Shown here: positions 1-9,487 of the stretch, in pieces
Layout: each line of letters opens with the position of its first letter
Numbering within the stretch: position 1 is the stretch's first letter
Origin: an uncultured Kordiimonas sp.
Lineage (GTDB): Bacteria; Pseudomonadota; Alphaproteobacteria; Sphingomonadales; Kordiimonadaceae
Direction: 5' to 3'
Length of the DNA: 64,000 nucleotides
Assembly (NCBI GenBank): GCA_947492375.1
Contig: CANLMI010000004.1
Span: forward strand, 310,001-374,000
Program-made: the position numbers and the translations under genes
Notes under the pieces: model-generated
Seen by the model: the letters and a program-made list of their open reading frames with translations, nothing else
The model's database searches: none
Told to the model about the DNA's origin: nothing

Positions 1-195
1 ATGCCGATTAATGAAGGCCTCTTTGAGGTAATCGGGCATGCTATGATCATTACATTTAATTTGGCCCATTATAACAAGGCTGTGTAAATCTAAAAAGGTT
101 GTGATGATTGCGCTCGAAGGAATAAAGCCGAGGCAAATAAGCTGCTTGCCACGGATGTCTTGCCATATTTCAAAAGTTTTCTTGTCTTCTGGCAC
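1..195 (-). CDS. Possible N-terminal part of an unknown protein, cut by the window edge
   Basis: A leftward frame is open from a GTG at 193-195 to the window edge (65 codons visible). The GTG has GGAG 9 bases upstream, a good ribosome-binding spacing. The visible protein begins PEDKKTFEIWQDIRG and has a hydrophobic stretch (LICLGFIPSSAII) that could be part of a membrane segment or a buried strand. I do not recognise a family. It would follow dapE on the same strand after a 127-base gap. Chance openness cannot be excluded because only the N-terminus is seen. Confidence 0.4.
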   Translation of the reverse strand, partial: MPEDKKTFEIWQDIRGKQLICLGFIPSSAIITTFLDLHSLVIMGQIKCNDHSMPDYLKEAFINRH

Positions 196-322
196 CTTAA
201 AAGTCTCCAGACTATTTACTCAAGACTTTCATGACTATAACGGTAAAAGAAGACTTTTGAAACCCAAAATTGAATTAATCTATATTACTTTTTTACTTGG
301 GCTATCACTTAGGCAAATAAAT

Positions 323-1480
323 CTACCCTGCTAAATCCTTTATAATATCTTGGTATATGTTAGTTAGCATTTCTATATCTGCGACAGCTACGTGTTCATC
401 GACTTTATGCATGGTGGCTCCTACAAGGCCAAACTCTACAACGGGGCACATGTTTTTTATGAACCGCGCGTCGGATGTACCGCCTGTTGTTGACAATTCA
501 GGTTTGCGGCCCGTTTGAGTTTCAACCGCCTGTGAAACGGCGTCAGACAATGCGCACACTGGTGTAAGAAAACTATCACCTGAAACCCACCAACTTATGT
601 CATAAGGTGCCTCGGCGCGGTCCATACGACGGATCAATTCTGCTTGTAGCGTTTCAGGGGTGAACTCGTTATTAAACCGGATGTTGAAGCGCGCTTTGGC
701 CTCTGCCGGAATGATATTATGGCTTTCATTACCCACATGCATGTCAACAATTTCTAGATTGGATGGCTGAAAATGCTCATTCCCATCGTCTAACGGCTCT
801 TTATTTAATTCTGCCAGAACTTTCACAAGGTCTGGGATCGGGTTATGTGCCATATGGGGGTAGGCCACATGCCCTTGTGTACCGGTGCATTTTACATATC
901 CGTGCATACTACCCCGGCGGCCAATTTTGATCATATCGCCCATTTCATTTGGGTTTGTAGGTTCACCTACGAGGCAATAGTCAATTTTTTCACCGCGTTC
1001 CTGCATCCATTCCAAAACCTTGATGGTTCCGTTGATGGCAGGGCCTTCTTCATCGCCTGTGATGAGAAGCGATATTGATCCGTTGATTTGATCAGCAGTA
1101 TCAAGTGTTCGAGCTATAGCAGAAACAAAGGCTGCAATCGCTGATTTCATATCGGAAGCGCCGCGGCCATATAGTTGACCGTCTTTTATTTCGGCAGCGA
1201 AAGGATCTGTGCTCCACAGCCCTTGTGCACCAACAGGGACAACGTCAGTATGACCAGCAAAGCAGAAATTAGGCGCGCTTGTACCTCTGCGGGCATATAG
1301 ATTAGCAACCGGTTCTGTACCCTTTTCCTCAAAAATCAACTTATGACACGTGAAACCCATTGGTTCCAACAAACTGGATAAGTAATCCAGAGTATCGCCT
1401 TGATCTGGTGTGACGCTTTCAAAACGGATAAGAGCGCGCGATAGCTCAATAGGGTCAAAGGCGATATTCGTATTGGTCAT
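323..1480 (-). CDS. dapE: Succinyl-diaminopimelate desuccinylase
   Basis: Cytoplasmic M20-family zinc amidohydrolase that removes succinate from N-succinyl-LL-diaminopimelate in the lysine/meso-DAP pathway, supplying peptidoglycan and lysine. At 385 residues it matches the usual length of about 375-380. Visible motifs are GHTDVV near residues 76-81 (first metal His and catalytic Asp), GRGASDMK near 105-112 (bridging Asp) and GDEEGP near 142-147 (general-base Glu pair). The C-terminal TGGTSDARF segment is typical of DapE. It lies four bases downstream of dapD, so the two are almost certainly one transcript encoding pathway steps that share succinylated intermediates. Confidence 0.96.
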   Translation of the reverse strand: MTNTNIAFDPIELSRALIRFESVTPDQGDTLDYLSSLLEPMGFTCHKLIFEEKGTEPVANLYARRGTSAPNFCFAGHTDVVPVGAQGLWSTDPFAAEIKDGQLYGRGASDMKSAIAAFVSAIARTLDTADQINGSISLLITGDEEGPAINGTIKVLEWMQERGEKIDYCLVGEPTNPNEMGDMIKIGRRGSMHGYVKCTGTQGHVAYPHMAHNPIPDLVKVLAELNKEPLDDGNEHFQPSNLEIVDMHVGNESHNIIPAEAKARFNIRFNNEFTPETLQAELIRRMDRAEAPYDISWWVSGDSFLTPVCALSDAVSQAVETQTGRKPELSTTGGTSDARFIKNMCPVVEFGLVGATMHKVDEHVAVADIEMLTNIYQDIIKDLAG

Positions 1481-1484
1481 TAAA

Positions 1485-2330
1485 TTAATCTCTTAGAAGG
1501 TCATTGATAGAGGTTTTAGAGCGAGTGCGCTCGTCAACACGCTTCACGATTACCGCACAATACAAGCCAGGGCATTCACTGCCATCTGCCATTTTCTTAC
1601 CGGGAAGCGAGCCTGGCACCACAACACTGTATGCAGGAACACGGCCGATGAATATTTCGCCTGTTTCACGGTCTACAATTTTGGTTGAGGCGCCCAAATA
1701 TACGCCCATCGAAAGAACGGAACCTTCTTCAACGACAACACCTTCAGCGACTTCGCTTCGTGCACCAATGAAACAATTATCTTCGATAATTACCGGGCCT
1801 GCCTGCAAAGGCTCCAAAACGCCGCCAATACCAGCGCCGCCAGAAATATGAACATTGGCACCGATTTGTGCGCAGCTTCCAACCGTTGCCCATGTATCAA
1901 CCATGGTTCCTTCACCGACATAGGCACCAAGGTTTACAAAAGATGGCATTAATACAGCGCCTTTTGCAATATGAGCTGATCTACGCACGATAGCGCCCGG
2001 TACAGCGCGGAAGCCGGCCCGTGAAAAGTCTTGTGCATTCCATCCTTCAAATTTACTGGGTACTTTATCCCACCAGGTTGTATTTTCCCCTGGTCCGCCT
2101 GCGATCATTTCCATATCGTTAAGGCGGAAAGATAAAAGAACAGCTTTTTTAAGCCATTGATGAACTGTCCAGTTACCATTTGATTTAGATGCAACGCGCG
2201 CGTCACCTCTGTCCAACATCAATAGGGCAGCATCAACCGCATCCCTAATTTCACCGGTTGTCTGTGCATTAACGCTGTCGCGGTTATCGAAGGCTGTATC
2301 GATAATATTAGCAAGATCACTTTGGTTCAT
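1485..2330 (-). CDS. dapD: Tetrahydrodipicolinate N-succinyltransferase
   Basis: Transfers succinyl from succinyl-CoA to tetrahydrodipicolinate, committing the pathway to the succinylase branch whose product DapE later processes. At 281 residues it has the family's usual length (about 274-285). The middle and C-terminal half has left-handed beta-helix hexapeptide character (for example [20 protein letters not shown] and [16 protein letters not shown]), as expected for the trimeric acyltransferase fold. The end [19 protein letters not shown] is characteristic of DapD. First gene of the dapD-dapE pair; 85 bases separate it from the HAD phosphatase gene upstream on the same strand. Confidence 0.96.
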   Translation of the reverse strand: MNQSDLANIIDTAFDNRDSVNAQTTGEIRDAVDAALLMLDRGDARVASKSNGNWTVHQWLKKAVLLSFRLNDMEMIAGGPGENTTWWDKVPSKFEGWNAQDFSRAGFRAVPGAIVRRSAHIAKGAVLMPSFVNLGAYVGEGTMVDTWATVGSCAQIGANVHISGGAGIGGVLEPLQAGPVIIEDNCFIGARSEVAEGVVVEEGSVLSMGVYLGASTKIVDRETGEIFIGRVPAYSVVVPGSLPGKKMADGSECPGLYCAVIVKRVDERTRSKTSINDLLRD

Positions 2331-2415
2331 CTGCGCTCTCTATTTTGTCAAAACCATGTTTATATGGTTGGGATTAAAGTTTGCCTGAAAATAACGAGTA
2401 ATAATGCCGAGTCAA

Positions 2416-3123
2416 TTAGCTGTTTGCTGTTTGGTTCACAAATGCGTTAAGCCATGGCGTTAGGGCATTTGTTTCAAAATTGATGATAGAAGAATCATAG
2501 TCGGCTTCTCCCCAGGGGCTGCCGGTGTTGATCCAGACAGTTCCCATTCCTGCACGTTTGGCCGGGATAAGGTTTCTGGCCATATCCTCGAACATAACTG
2601 ATTTGCCGGGAGTAATATTATATTTGTTAAAAAATAAATCGTAGGTTTTGGTTTCCGGTTTGGGTTTGAGGTCAGCAGCTATAATATCAAAAATATCATC
2701 GAAATGATGGGCTATGCCAATGCGGTCTAATACTTTTTCTGCGTATGCGGCGTCGGCATTAGTGAATATGATTTTCCGGCCGTTTAGTTTGTTTAGCGCT
2801 TGTTCAAGAACTGGGTCATTCTTAATGGGTGAGAAATCAATATCGTGAACGCTGTCAAGATAATGGTTGGCGTCCACATCATGATTTTGCATGAGGCCAT
2901 TGAGCGTTGTACCGTGCTCAATAAGGTATTTTTTTTGAAGTTGTCGAGCCTGATCAAAGGGAAGGCCTAATGAATTCGAAACATAATTCGTTATATTGAT
3001 ATCAACTTGAGAAAATAAATTACTTTCGGCAGGATAGAGAGTGTTATCAAGGTCAAAGACCCATGTTTCAATGCCTTCAAAGTTTTTATCTTGGTGGGTT
3101 TGATGGTTAGGCTGGGATGTCAT
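2416..3123 (-). CDS. HAD-family pyrimidine 5'-nucleotidase-like phosphatase
   Basis: HAD hydrolase of the SDT1/pyrimidine 5'-nucleotidase type, 235 residues. The N-terminal motif I WVFDLDNTLYP (nucleophile Asp24, acid/base Asp26) and the following LFSQVDINI segment are typical of this subgroup. Motif II is IIFTNAD, the motif III lysine lies in LKPKPETKTYD, and motif IV is MFEDMARN. The predicted reaction is dephosphorylation of a small phosphate, probably a nucleoside monophosphate, in the cytoplasm. In many alphaproteobacteria this gene sits next to dapD, as here; the functional reason is not evident from sequence. The substrate is inference. Confidence 0.85.
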   Translation of the reverse strand: MTSQPNHQTHQDKNFEGIETWVFDLDNTLYPAESNLFSQVDINITNYVSNSLGLPFDQARQLQKKYLIEHGTTLNGLMQNHDVDANHYLDSVHDIDFSPIKNDPVLEQALNKLNGRKIIFTNADAAYAEKVLDRIGIAHHFDDIFDIIAADLKPKPETKTYDLFFNKYNITPGKSVMFEDMARNLIPAKRAGMGTVWINTGSPWGEADYDSSIINFETNALTPWLNAFVNQTANS

Positions 3124-3222
3124 AAAAATCCTTATTGGGTTCTATATTTTAAACCCCTGTTAACACGACAACGGTAAAGTACCTCTGGAAACTATCAAGA
3201 ATTTTACGTTGGCACAGATACA

Positions 3223-4866
3223 TTGGATATAATTAAAAATAAAAAGCCCAAATTAGGCGCGTCCAAGGCGGCAGTGATTGCTATTAATAGTAAAGGTGTT
3301 GTGGTCGATTCTTCATTATCCGCTGAAAACTTGATGATTGGCTGGAACGCTGGTCATGAGGGGCTGCATACGGTTGTGCAAAATGTTGCTAAAACCGGTA
3401 TTCCTGCTGAGGAAAGATTAATATTCCACGATAATATAAAGCTTTGGATATCAGCGCTAAAAATTGATAATTTGGTATATGTAACGTCCAGAGATACTAC
3501 CTTATCTGATCAGGTAACAGACGCGCTGCTGAAAAGTAGAATATTGCTTAAGGAGCTTCTTGACGGGGCTGTTGATCTAGCTTTTGAGGTTGATCAAAAT
3601 AGGGAAATCTTATTTGTTACACCGGCTAAGGCTTTCGGCCTTGAAACAGATTTATGGATAGGTGAAAGCGCAGATACAATTTTTTGGTCTAATGTTGAAC
3701 GACCTACCAGAAATCCACTATCGGTTAAAAGTGCGCAAACTTTTGATGCTGTACAGATAAAGATACTAGGTACAGAGGAGCGGCGCTGGGTTAAGATTGT
3801 ATCGAGGCCTTACAAAAATAATGACGGTTCTATTACGGTGCGCGGCACCATGGTTGACACAAGCGCCCAGGTACGCCGTGAGCGAATGATGCGTGCAATG
3901 AATTTACGGTTTAAGGTTCAGGAACGTATCACGAATATCTTAAATACGGCTCAAACCGCACCGGACCTTATGGGTAGGGCTTCTAAAGCTTTGCTCGAAG
4001 TTTTACGTGCTGATTCCGTATGGTTACTTGAAAAGCTTGGCCGCGATCTGGTTGTACGGGCATCTGAGAGTGAGGATGTTTTGCCGATTAAGTCTTCGGT
4101 AATATTATCAGAAGCGGCAAAATTTCCTGATCAAAACTTAATTAAGATAAATCATGCTGATCAGGTTTACTTGCTGATTCAAATAAAACGCGGTGAAGAA
4201 ATTTCGGGGTTTTTTATAGTGGGCCGTGATACCATTGGTAGCCCATGGTCAGCCCAAGAGACTGAACTGGTCGAATCTATTACGAACGTTCTGACTGCGG
4301 CTTTTGAAAAATCAACAATGATCAGTCAGTTACAGAAGCTCTCATCAGAGGATGCGTTAACTGGTCTATTAAACAGGGGTGCGCTTGAGCAATCTGTTGA
4401 TGACAGGCTCGTGCAAGCGAAAGGCAAGTCCTGTTGTGGTGTACTTTTATTTATTGATCTCGATAATTTTAAAGAAGTTAATGATACCCTTGGCCATAAT
4501 GCAGGCGATGATGCAATTCGTTATGTTGCAGACTTTATAAAGGCAATGATACGCCCATCTGATATCGCTGGTCGGTATGGGGGTGATGAATTTATTATTT
4601 GGTTAGAGGCAAGTAATGTCGCTGCTGGCAGCAAGCGTGCAAATGAATTAATTGCTGCTATGCCTGCAATTAGAAAGAAACTTGGCAATACAAACCTGAA
4701 ATTATCAGCGTCAGTTGGAATATGTGCGTGTGAAAATATAGAAAACAGGTCGTTTGAACATCTCGCTAATTTAGCGGATGCGGCGTTGTATAATGTCAAA
4801 AAATCCGGGAAGGGCAGTATAGCCATTGCAAATGAAAACCAAGGTGGTGACACTGAAACGGTATAG
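3223..4866 (+). CDS. Sensor diguanylate cyclase (PAS-like, GAF-like, GGDEF)
   Basis: A 547-residue soluble signalling protein. An N-terminal PAS-like region (about residues 100-215) is followed by a GAF-like region (about 225-365) and a C-terminal GGDEF domain (about 375-535). The active-site loop RYGGDEF is intact (GGDEF at about 453-457), so synthesis of cyclic di-GMP is expected. RPSD five residues before it fits the product-inhibition I-site. No transmembrane segment is visible, so the sensed signal is probably cytoplasmic. The start is an assumed TTG with no clear ribosome-binding site, so the N-terminus is uncertain. It lies 17 bases before the DUF2336 gene. Confidence 0.88.
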   Translation: MDIIKNKKPKLGASKAAVIAINSKGVVVDSSLSAENLMIGWNAGHEGLHTVVQNVAKTGIPAEERLIFHDNIKLWISALKIDNLVYVTSRDTTLSDQVTDALLKSRILLKELLDGAVDLAFEVDQNREILFVTPAKAFGLETDLWIGESADTIFWSNVERPTRNPLSVKSAQTFDAVQIKILGTEERRWVKIVSRPYKNNDGSITVRGTMVDTSAQVRRERMMRAMNLRFKVQERITNILNTAQTAPDLMGRASKALLEVLRADSVWLLEKLGRDLVVRASESEDVLPIKSSVILSEAAKFPDQNLIKINHADQVYLLIQIKRGEEISGFFIVGRDTIGSPWSAQETELVESITNVLTAAFEKSTMISQLQKLSSEDALTGLLNRGALEQSVDDRLVQAKGKSCCGVLLFIDLDNFKEVNDTLGHNAGDDAIRYVADFIKAMIRPSDIAGRYGGDEFIIWLEASNVAAGSKRANELIAAMPAIRKKLGNTNLKLSASVGICACENIENRSFEHLANLADAALYNVKKSGKGSIAIANENQGGDTETV

Positions 4867-4883
4867 GTAACTCAGAGACGATA

Positions 4884-6152
4884 ATGTTTAACAAAATTAA
4901 ATCAATGTTTGGTGGTGGGAAAGCGCTCCCAGACAAGCTCACAAGCGATAAAGAACAGGAAATCCTGAAAAACGGTAGCAAGGCCGAAAAACTGGCACTT
5001 GCAGCGCACCCCGATGCTCGCCCGGAAGTTTTGTATTATCTTGCTGAAGATGCATCTGTAGATGTGCGTCGTCAAATAGCCACTAACCCTAAAACGCCTG
5101 TTCAAGCGGATGCTATTCTTGTTAATGACATAGATGAAGAAGTACGTAGCGAGCTTGCTCGCAAGATTGGGCGCATGATCCCTTCCTTGGGTGAAGGAGA
5201 ACAGGGTGCCTTGTCAGATAAGGCATTGGTTGTTCTTGATCAATTAGCGCAAGACCAATTACCTAAAATCAGATCGATTGTTGCAGAAGAAATCAAAAAA
5301 TCTTCGATCGTTCCTAAGGAAATTGTTGAGAAATTAGCTCGGGATGTTGCAGATATTGTTTGTGGTCCAATCCTTGAGTATTCACCGCTTTTGAACGAAG
5401 ATGACCTGCGTGAGATCATTGCAGCTGGCGCTAGTTCTGGAGCCTTGACAGCTATTGCCAAGCGTGGGGACGTATCGGAAAATGTGTCAGGCGATATTGC
5501 TGCTACTCTTGATATCCCTGCAATTTCTGCATTACTTACCAATGAAAATGCCTATATTCGGGAAGAAACGCTTGATCAGATTATTGATCAGGCCAAAAGT
5601 GTTGAAGATTTGCACCAACCACTTGCCCTTAGGCCACAATTATCCATTCGGGCAATGAAACGGATTGCCGGTTTTGTCGCTTCTGCGCTTGTCCATGCCA
5701 TGATGGAGCAATCTGATTTAGAAGAAAATCAGGCTGAGGACCTTCTTGACCGTGTTCGTGATCGGCTTCAGGAAGAGAATGTTGGCGATGAAGAGGAGGC
5801 CAAACTTGCTGCCAAGGCCCTTGATTTTGCCGAGCGTGGTTTGATAAATGATGAATTTCTTATCAAGGAAGTTGATGAAAATCGCCGTGAGTTTGTTATT
5901 CAATGTTTAGCAGTTATTGCTGACTTACCTTCAGCAACGGTACGTAAGATTATTCATTCGAAAAGTGGCCGTGCAGTTACGGCGCTTTCATGGCGTGCCA
6001 AGCTTACGATGCGAACAGCTTATTATCTGCAAACGCGCTTTGCGCTTGTGCCAAATGCGCAATTATTAAGCGCGAAAGATGGTAAGGATTATCCGCTTGA
6101 TGAAGATGAACTGGATTGGCACCTAAGCTATTTTATTGATCAGGATGAATGA
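4884..6152 (+). CDS. DUF2336 family HEAT-like repeat protein
   Basis: Protein of 422 residues. Helical, HEAT-like repeats are visible in the N-terminal half, for example LALAAHPDARPEVLYYLAED and VDVRRQIATNPKTP, where decay in the pattern of helix pairs resembles other DUF2336 proteins. This family is typical of alphaproteobacteria and has no firm biochemical role. The gene begins 17 bases after the diguanylate cyclase, so the pair is probably cotranscribed, which would place this scaffold-type protein in a c-di-GMP-linked process. That link is inference. No signal peptide or membrane segment is seen. Confidence 0.8.
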   Translation: MFNKIKSMFGGGKALPDKLTSDKEQEILKNGSKAEKLALAAHPDARPEVLYYLAEDASVDVRRQIATNPKTPVQADAILVNDIDEEVRSELARKIGRMIPSLGEGEQGALSDKALVVLDQLAQDQLPKIRSIVAEEIKKSSIVPKEIVEKLARDVADIVCGPILEYSPLLNEDDLREIIAAGASSGALTAIAKRGDVSENVSGDIAATLDIPAISALLTNENAYIREETLDQIIDQAKSVEDLHQPLALRPQLSIRAMKRIAGFVASALVHAMMEQSDLEENQAEDLLDRVRDRLQEENVGDEEEAKLAAKALDFAERGLINDEFLIKEVDENRREFVIQCLAVIADLPSATVRKIIHSKSGRAVTALSWRAKLTMRTAYYLQTRFALVPNAQLLSAKDGKDYPLDEDELDWHLSYFIDQDE

Positions 6153-6193
6153 ACCTGAATTTATTTTGTGTGATTACATATTAAGAGAAACCG

Positions 6194-6703
6194 ATGATGA
6201 CTTTTAGGCTTATATTTATACTGTCAGTTCTTTTCGCGCCGTGTGCTGGGTCTGTTGAGGCTAGAGACACTGACAATGCAGAAAAATTAGCACTGGCTGC
6301 TTCAGTGGTGGAAGCAACGAATGCAGCTGTTACGGTTAAACGAATTATTCCTATATTATTAGAGCAACAGAAAAGAGTGTTTTTAAGTCAAAATGGTGGC
6401 AACATTGATGAGAAGCAACAGAGAGAGATAGAATTAACATTGCAATTCCTTACAGAAGAATTGGAGTTAATATATCCGGCTTTTGAAGCAAATGTAGCAG
6501 CTTTATATGCTAAAAAATTCTCAAAAGATGACTTAAACGCGATTTTGGCTTTCTATACTTCCGGCGTGGGCAAACGGTTTGCGTCTGGTTCTACTGAACT
6601 CTCACGGGAAATAGGAACGCTTGGACAAGAGTGGATGTCAAAAGAGGCGTTTGATGCGGCAAAGCGCGCTCGCACCCGCGCTGTAGAAGAAGCAAGTAAA
6701 TAA
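6194..6703 (+). CDS. Exported DUF2059 family protein
   Basis: Small protein of 169 residues with a signal peptide (hydrophobic MTFRLIFILSVLFAPCAGSV, likely cleaved near SVEARD). The mature part is helical with the DUF2059 signature: a central segment PAFEANVAALYAKKFS followed by LNAILAFYTSGVGKRF. Such proteins are periplasmic and of unknown function. It follows the DUF2336 gene by 41 bases on the same strand and may be the last gene of that transcript. It converges on argB. Confidence 0.8.
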   Translation: MMTFRLIFILSVLFAPCAGSVEARDTDNAEKLALAASVVEATNAAVTVKRIIPILLEQQKRVFLSQNGGNIDEKQQREIELTLQFLTEELELIYPAFEANVAALYAKKFSKDDLNAILAFYTSGVGKRFASGSTELSREIGTLGQEWMSKEAFDAAKRARTRAVEEASK

Positions 6704-6759
6704 ACAAGAAAATGACTTTTAAATTGCGCCAGATACGTATGTTTTTGAGCGTGTTAACG

Positions 6760-7662
6760 CTATAATCTGATAAGGGTTCCTGCACCGCGTTCTGTAAATA
6801 TTTCAAGGAGGGTAGCGTGCTTGACCCTGCCATCAATGATAACCGCACCATTGACCCCGGCCTCGACCGCTTGCAGGCAGGTATCTACTTTCGGTAACAT
6901 ACCTCCTGTTATAGTGCCGTCGTTTTTGAGTGTTTCAATATCAGCTCTATCAAGTTCGGTTAAAAGTTCTTTGTCTTTACTTAAAACCCCAGGTACGTCG
7001 GTTAGTAGAAAAAAGCGGCGCGCTTTTAAAGCGGCGGCTAGTGCCCCTGCCATGGTATCAGCATTTATATTATATGTATTGCCGTCGCTTCCAAGAGCAA
7101 TTGGTGAAATAACAGGAACTATATCACTTTCGATACATTGCTCCAGAATATGGGTATTAATGGTTTCTGGTTCGCCAACGAAACCAAGATCAATGACCTG
7201 TTCAATATTTGATGTTGGGTCGGCTTTCCGCTTTTCAACTTTTCGGGCAGTAACCATTGAACTATCTTTGCCTGATAGCCCGATTGCCCGCCCGCCCGCG
7301 GCGTTAATATCTGCCACGATTGATTTGCAAATTGATCCGCATAGAACCATTTCTGCGATTTCAACAGTTGCCTTATTTGTTACACGCAGGCCGTCAATAA
7401 ATTCACTTTCAATCTGGAGGCGTGATAGCATTTCGCCGATCTGAGGCCCACCACCATGAATAACAACCGGATTTATCCCTACATGTTTTAAAAGGGTGAG
7501 GTCTTCTGCAAACTGTCTGGCAAGGATTTCATCCCCCATTGCATGGCCACCGTATTTAATTACGAAGGTATCATCAGCGTATTTTCTTAAATAAGGTAAA
7601 GCTTCAACCAGGATAGCTGCTTTTTTTTGTAATCTTGATTTGTCCTGATCCACGACAATCAT
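6760..7662 (-). CDS. argB: Acetylglutamate kinase
   Basis: Phosphorylates N-acetyl-L-glutamate in the second step of arginine biosynthesis (cytoplasm). Typical motifs are FVIKYGGHAMGDE (phosphate-binding Lys and Gly-rich loop), VVIHGGGPQIG and DGLRVTNKATVEIAEM near the N-terminal half, and NINADTMAGALAAAL for nucleotide binding. I chose the ATG at 7662 (MIVVDQDKSRL), giving 300 residues, the usual alphaproteobacterial length. An upstream in-frame TTG at 7728 would add 22 residues without family support. A membrane protein gene lies immediately upstream on the same strand. Confidence 0.95.
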   Translation of the reverse strand: MIVVDQDKSRLQKKAAILVEALPYLRKYADDTFVIKYGGHAMGDEILARQFAEDLTLLKHVGINPVVIHGGGPQIGEMLSRLQIESEFIDGLRVTNKATVEIAEMVLCGSICKSIVADINAAGGRAIGLSGKDSSMVTARKVEKRKADPTSNIEQVIDLGFVGEPETINTHILEQCIESDIVPVISPIALGSDGNTYNINADTMAGALAAALKARRFFLLTDVPGVLSKDKELLTELDRADIETLKNDGTITGGMLPKVDTCLQAVEAGVNGAVIIDGRVKHATLLEIFTERGAGTLIRL

Positions 7663-7733
7663 ATCCTCATATCTTTCAAAGTGTTCGGTTTGTTTGTGCA
7701 CTATGGACTTTTGCTGTGGAGAAGGCAATTGGC

Positions 7734-8450
7734 TTAATGGTGATGATATTTGCGTGTAATTTCATACTGGTTTTGTGCGAGGATAATCCCAACCGATGTA
7801 AATAAAAGGCCAAGGTAAATCAGAAACCAGCTAATATCAGCAGCGTAATCTGGTACTCTAAATAACGGCATAATATATTGAGATTGTTGGCCGATTGTGA
7901 AAAAAATCGCACCAAAGCTCACCAAATGTTTTGAAAACCTGCTTAGAACGGCGCTTACAGCTAATATTAACAACGATAAACTGAAAATAGCATATTCAAT
8001 GATTTGCCCATCAAGTTTTGGATATATCCAATAACTACCTAACACCATAGTTGCACAGACAAATGCCGATAAATTCAAGCGGTCCGACTTTAGGGATGTT
8101 AAAGGAATTCGGTTGAGAACTAATAAAAGAATCAAAAGCCAATACGAGATACCGTGGCTCACATAAAACAATAGATTAGTATCTGTTTTGAAATCCATAT
8201 TATGATTCGCTGCAACAGTGGAAGCAATAACAGCAATGATCAAAAGGAAATGCTGTTTTGTAGTTGTATTTACGACGACGAAGGCAGCGATTGATAAAAG
8301 TGATGCGGTTTTTAAGACAGAAACATTCAAATTGTAAGGTAAGGAAAGGTTGAGGGTGAATAGAATTGCACATAGAAGTGATGATAATAGGGTAATATAC
8401 CCTACAATCTCTCTAGCAGGTCTGTACACCGTCACAGGCCTGTTCGGCAC
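7734..8450 (-). CDS. Multi-pass membrane protein of unknown function
   Basis: Protein of 238 residues with about seven hydrophobic helices spread along its length (for example IVGYITLLSSLLCAILFTLNL and LINLSL-type segments through to the C-terminal FLIYLGLLFTSVGIILA). The GTG start has GGGGAGAAGC just upstream, a strong ribosome-binding site. It ends six bases before the longest possible argB start and could be cotranscribed with argB. I do not recognise a family; lysoplasmalogenase-like or a generic seven-helix protein are possible. Function unknown. Confidence 0.6.
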   Translation of the reverse strand: MPNRPVTVYRPAREIVGYITLLSSLLCAILFTLNLSLPYNLNVSVLKTASLLSIAAFVVVNTTTKQHFLLIIAVIASTVAANHNMDFKTDTNLLFYVSHGISYWLLILLLVLNRIPLTSLKSDRLNLSAFVCATMVLGSYWIYPKLDGQIIEYAIFSLSLLILAVSAVLSRFSKHLVSFGAIFFTIGQQSQYIMPLFRVPDYAADISWFLIYLGLLFTSVGIILAQNQYEITRKYHHH

Positions 8451-8593
8451 GCTTCTCCCCTATAGCTTGTTTTTAAGTTACTTCTAAATCAATGCTCAAT
8501 TTGATGATAATTGTAATTATATCTATGTATATATAACCATAAGCTAGATTTTATTGTAGCGCTATATCCTCCATTCACAGAGTTTAATATGAA

Positions 8594-9229
8594 CTATTCC
8601 GCAGCGTTGTGAACTTTTTCATGGGCTAATTCAGATCTGGCCTGCCGAATAATAGATACTGCACCACTGATAAAAATCGTTGCCATAATGCCAGCTACAA
8701 TCAAATCAGGCCATCCAGTGTTGGTTGCCCATACGCCTGAGGCGGCTATCAAAACCATGATATTATTAATTGCATCGTTTCTGCTACACAGCCAAACTGA
8801 CCGAACATTTGCATCCCCATCCTTATATTTTACCAATAATAAGACGCTGAGCAGGTTGGCAGCAAGTGCTGCAAAACCAACGGTTCCCATAATAAGAACG
8901 GTTGGTTGATTAAGATAGAAAACGGAATAAATAGTGGACCCTAACACCCAAAGGCCCATTGCAAGTAGGCTAAAGCCTTTTAAGAGCGCAACTTTTGAAC
9001 GGATACTCAGGGCTTTGCCAATCACAAGAAGTGAAATGCCGTAGGTAAGTGTGTCTGCCAAAAAATCCAGAGCATCAGCCTTAAGGGCTTGTGAATTGCC
9101 GACGAAGCCCATTGGCATTTCAATAAGAAACATGAATGCATTGATAAATATGACAATGATCAGGGCACGCTTGTAGGCAGGGTCGAGACCCTGGAAATTC
9201 ACATCATGACACCCACATCCTGCGCTCAC
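8594..9229 (-). CDS. Short CDF-type cation transporter
   Basis: Inner-membrane protein of 211 residues resembling the cation diffusion facilitator family (divalent metal/proton antiport) but lacking the usual cytoplasmic C-terminal domain. The second membrane helix has DALDFLADT, a DxxxD pair like the FieF/YiiP metal site. In the fifth helix the partner motif reads CSRND, with Cys where FieF has His. The N-terminus SAGCGCHD is Cys/His rich and could bind metal. These small variants are common in alphaproteobacteria, so the Cys is probably a subgroup trait. Metal specificity is not evident. Confidence 0.75.
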   Translation of the reverse strand: MSAGCGCHDVNFQGLDPAYKRALIIVIFINAFMFLIEMPMGFVGNSQALKADALDFLADTLTYGISLLVIGKALSIRSKVALLKGFSLLAMGLWVLGSTIYSVFYLNQPTVLIMGTVGFAALAANLLSVLLLVKYKDGDANVRSVWLCSRNDAINNIMVLIAASGVWATNTGWPDLIVAGIMATIFISGAVSIIRQARSELAHEKVHNAAE

Positions 9230-9487
9230 GAGGTAACTCCATATATAGCTGGGGCAAATATTTAGACGTTTAATTCAGTAACCCAGCTCTAAGTTATTTT
9301 CAGTATGATCTCTAAACAGTGTAATATTATTTAGTTCGACCTTACTATAGTAATTATTATTAGACCCTTTTTAGAGGATTTATTCAAATTATTTTGAATA
9401 AAACGGCAACAGGTCTTGTATCAAAGTATTTTTTCTCGCCTATAGTATCAATAAGAAAATTAAAGCAGACAAAAATGGTTAGCGGAC
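9230..9487. other. Intergenic region between divergent genes
   Basis: AT-rich region of 258 bases between the leftward CDF gene and the rightward deacylase gene. It must hold promoters for both, but I see no convincing operator, RNA or small gene in it. Confidence 0.5.

Noticed and set aside
101-334. Rightward 77-codon frame at the left edge
   Set aside because: No ribosome-binding site, composition of antisense to the leftward frame and overlap with the dapE end; not supported.
6721-6770. AGCGT/ACGCT hairpin as terminator between the DUF2059 gene and argB
   Set aside because: The stem is only five pairs and lacks a T-run on either strand.
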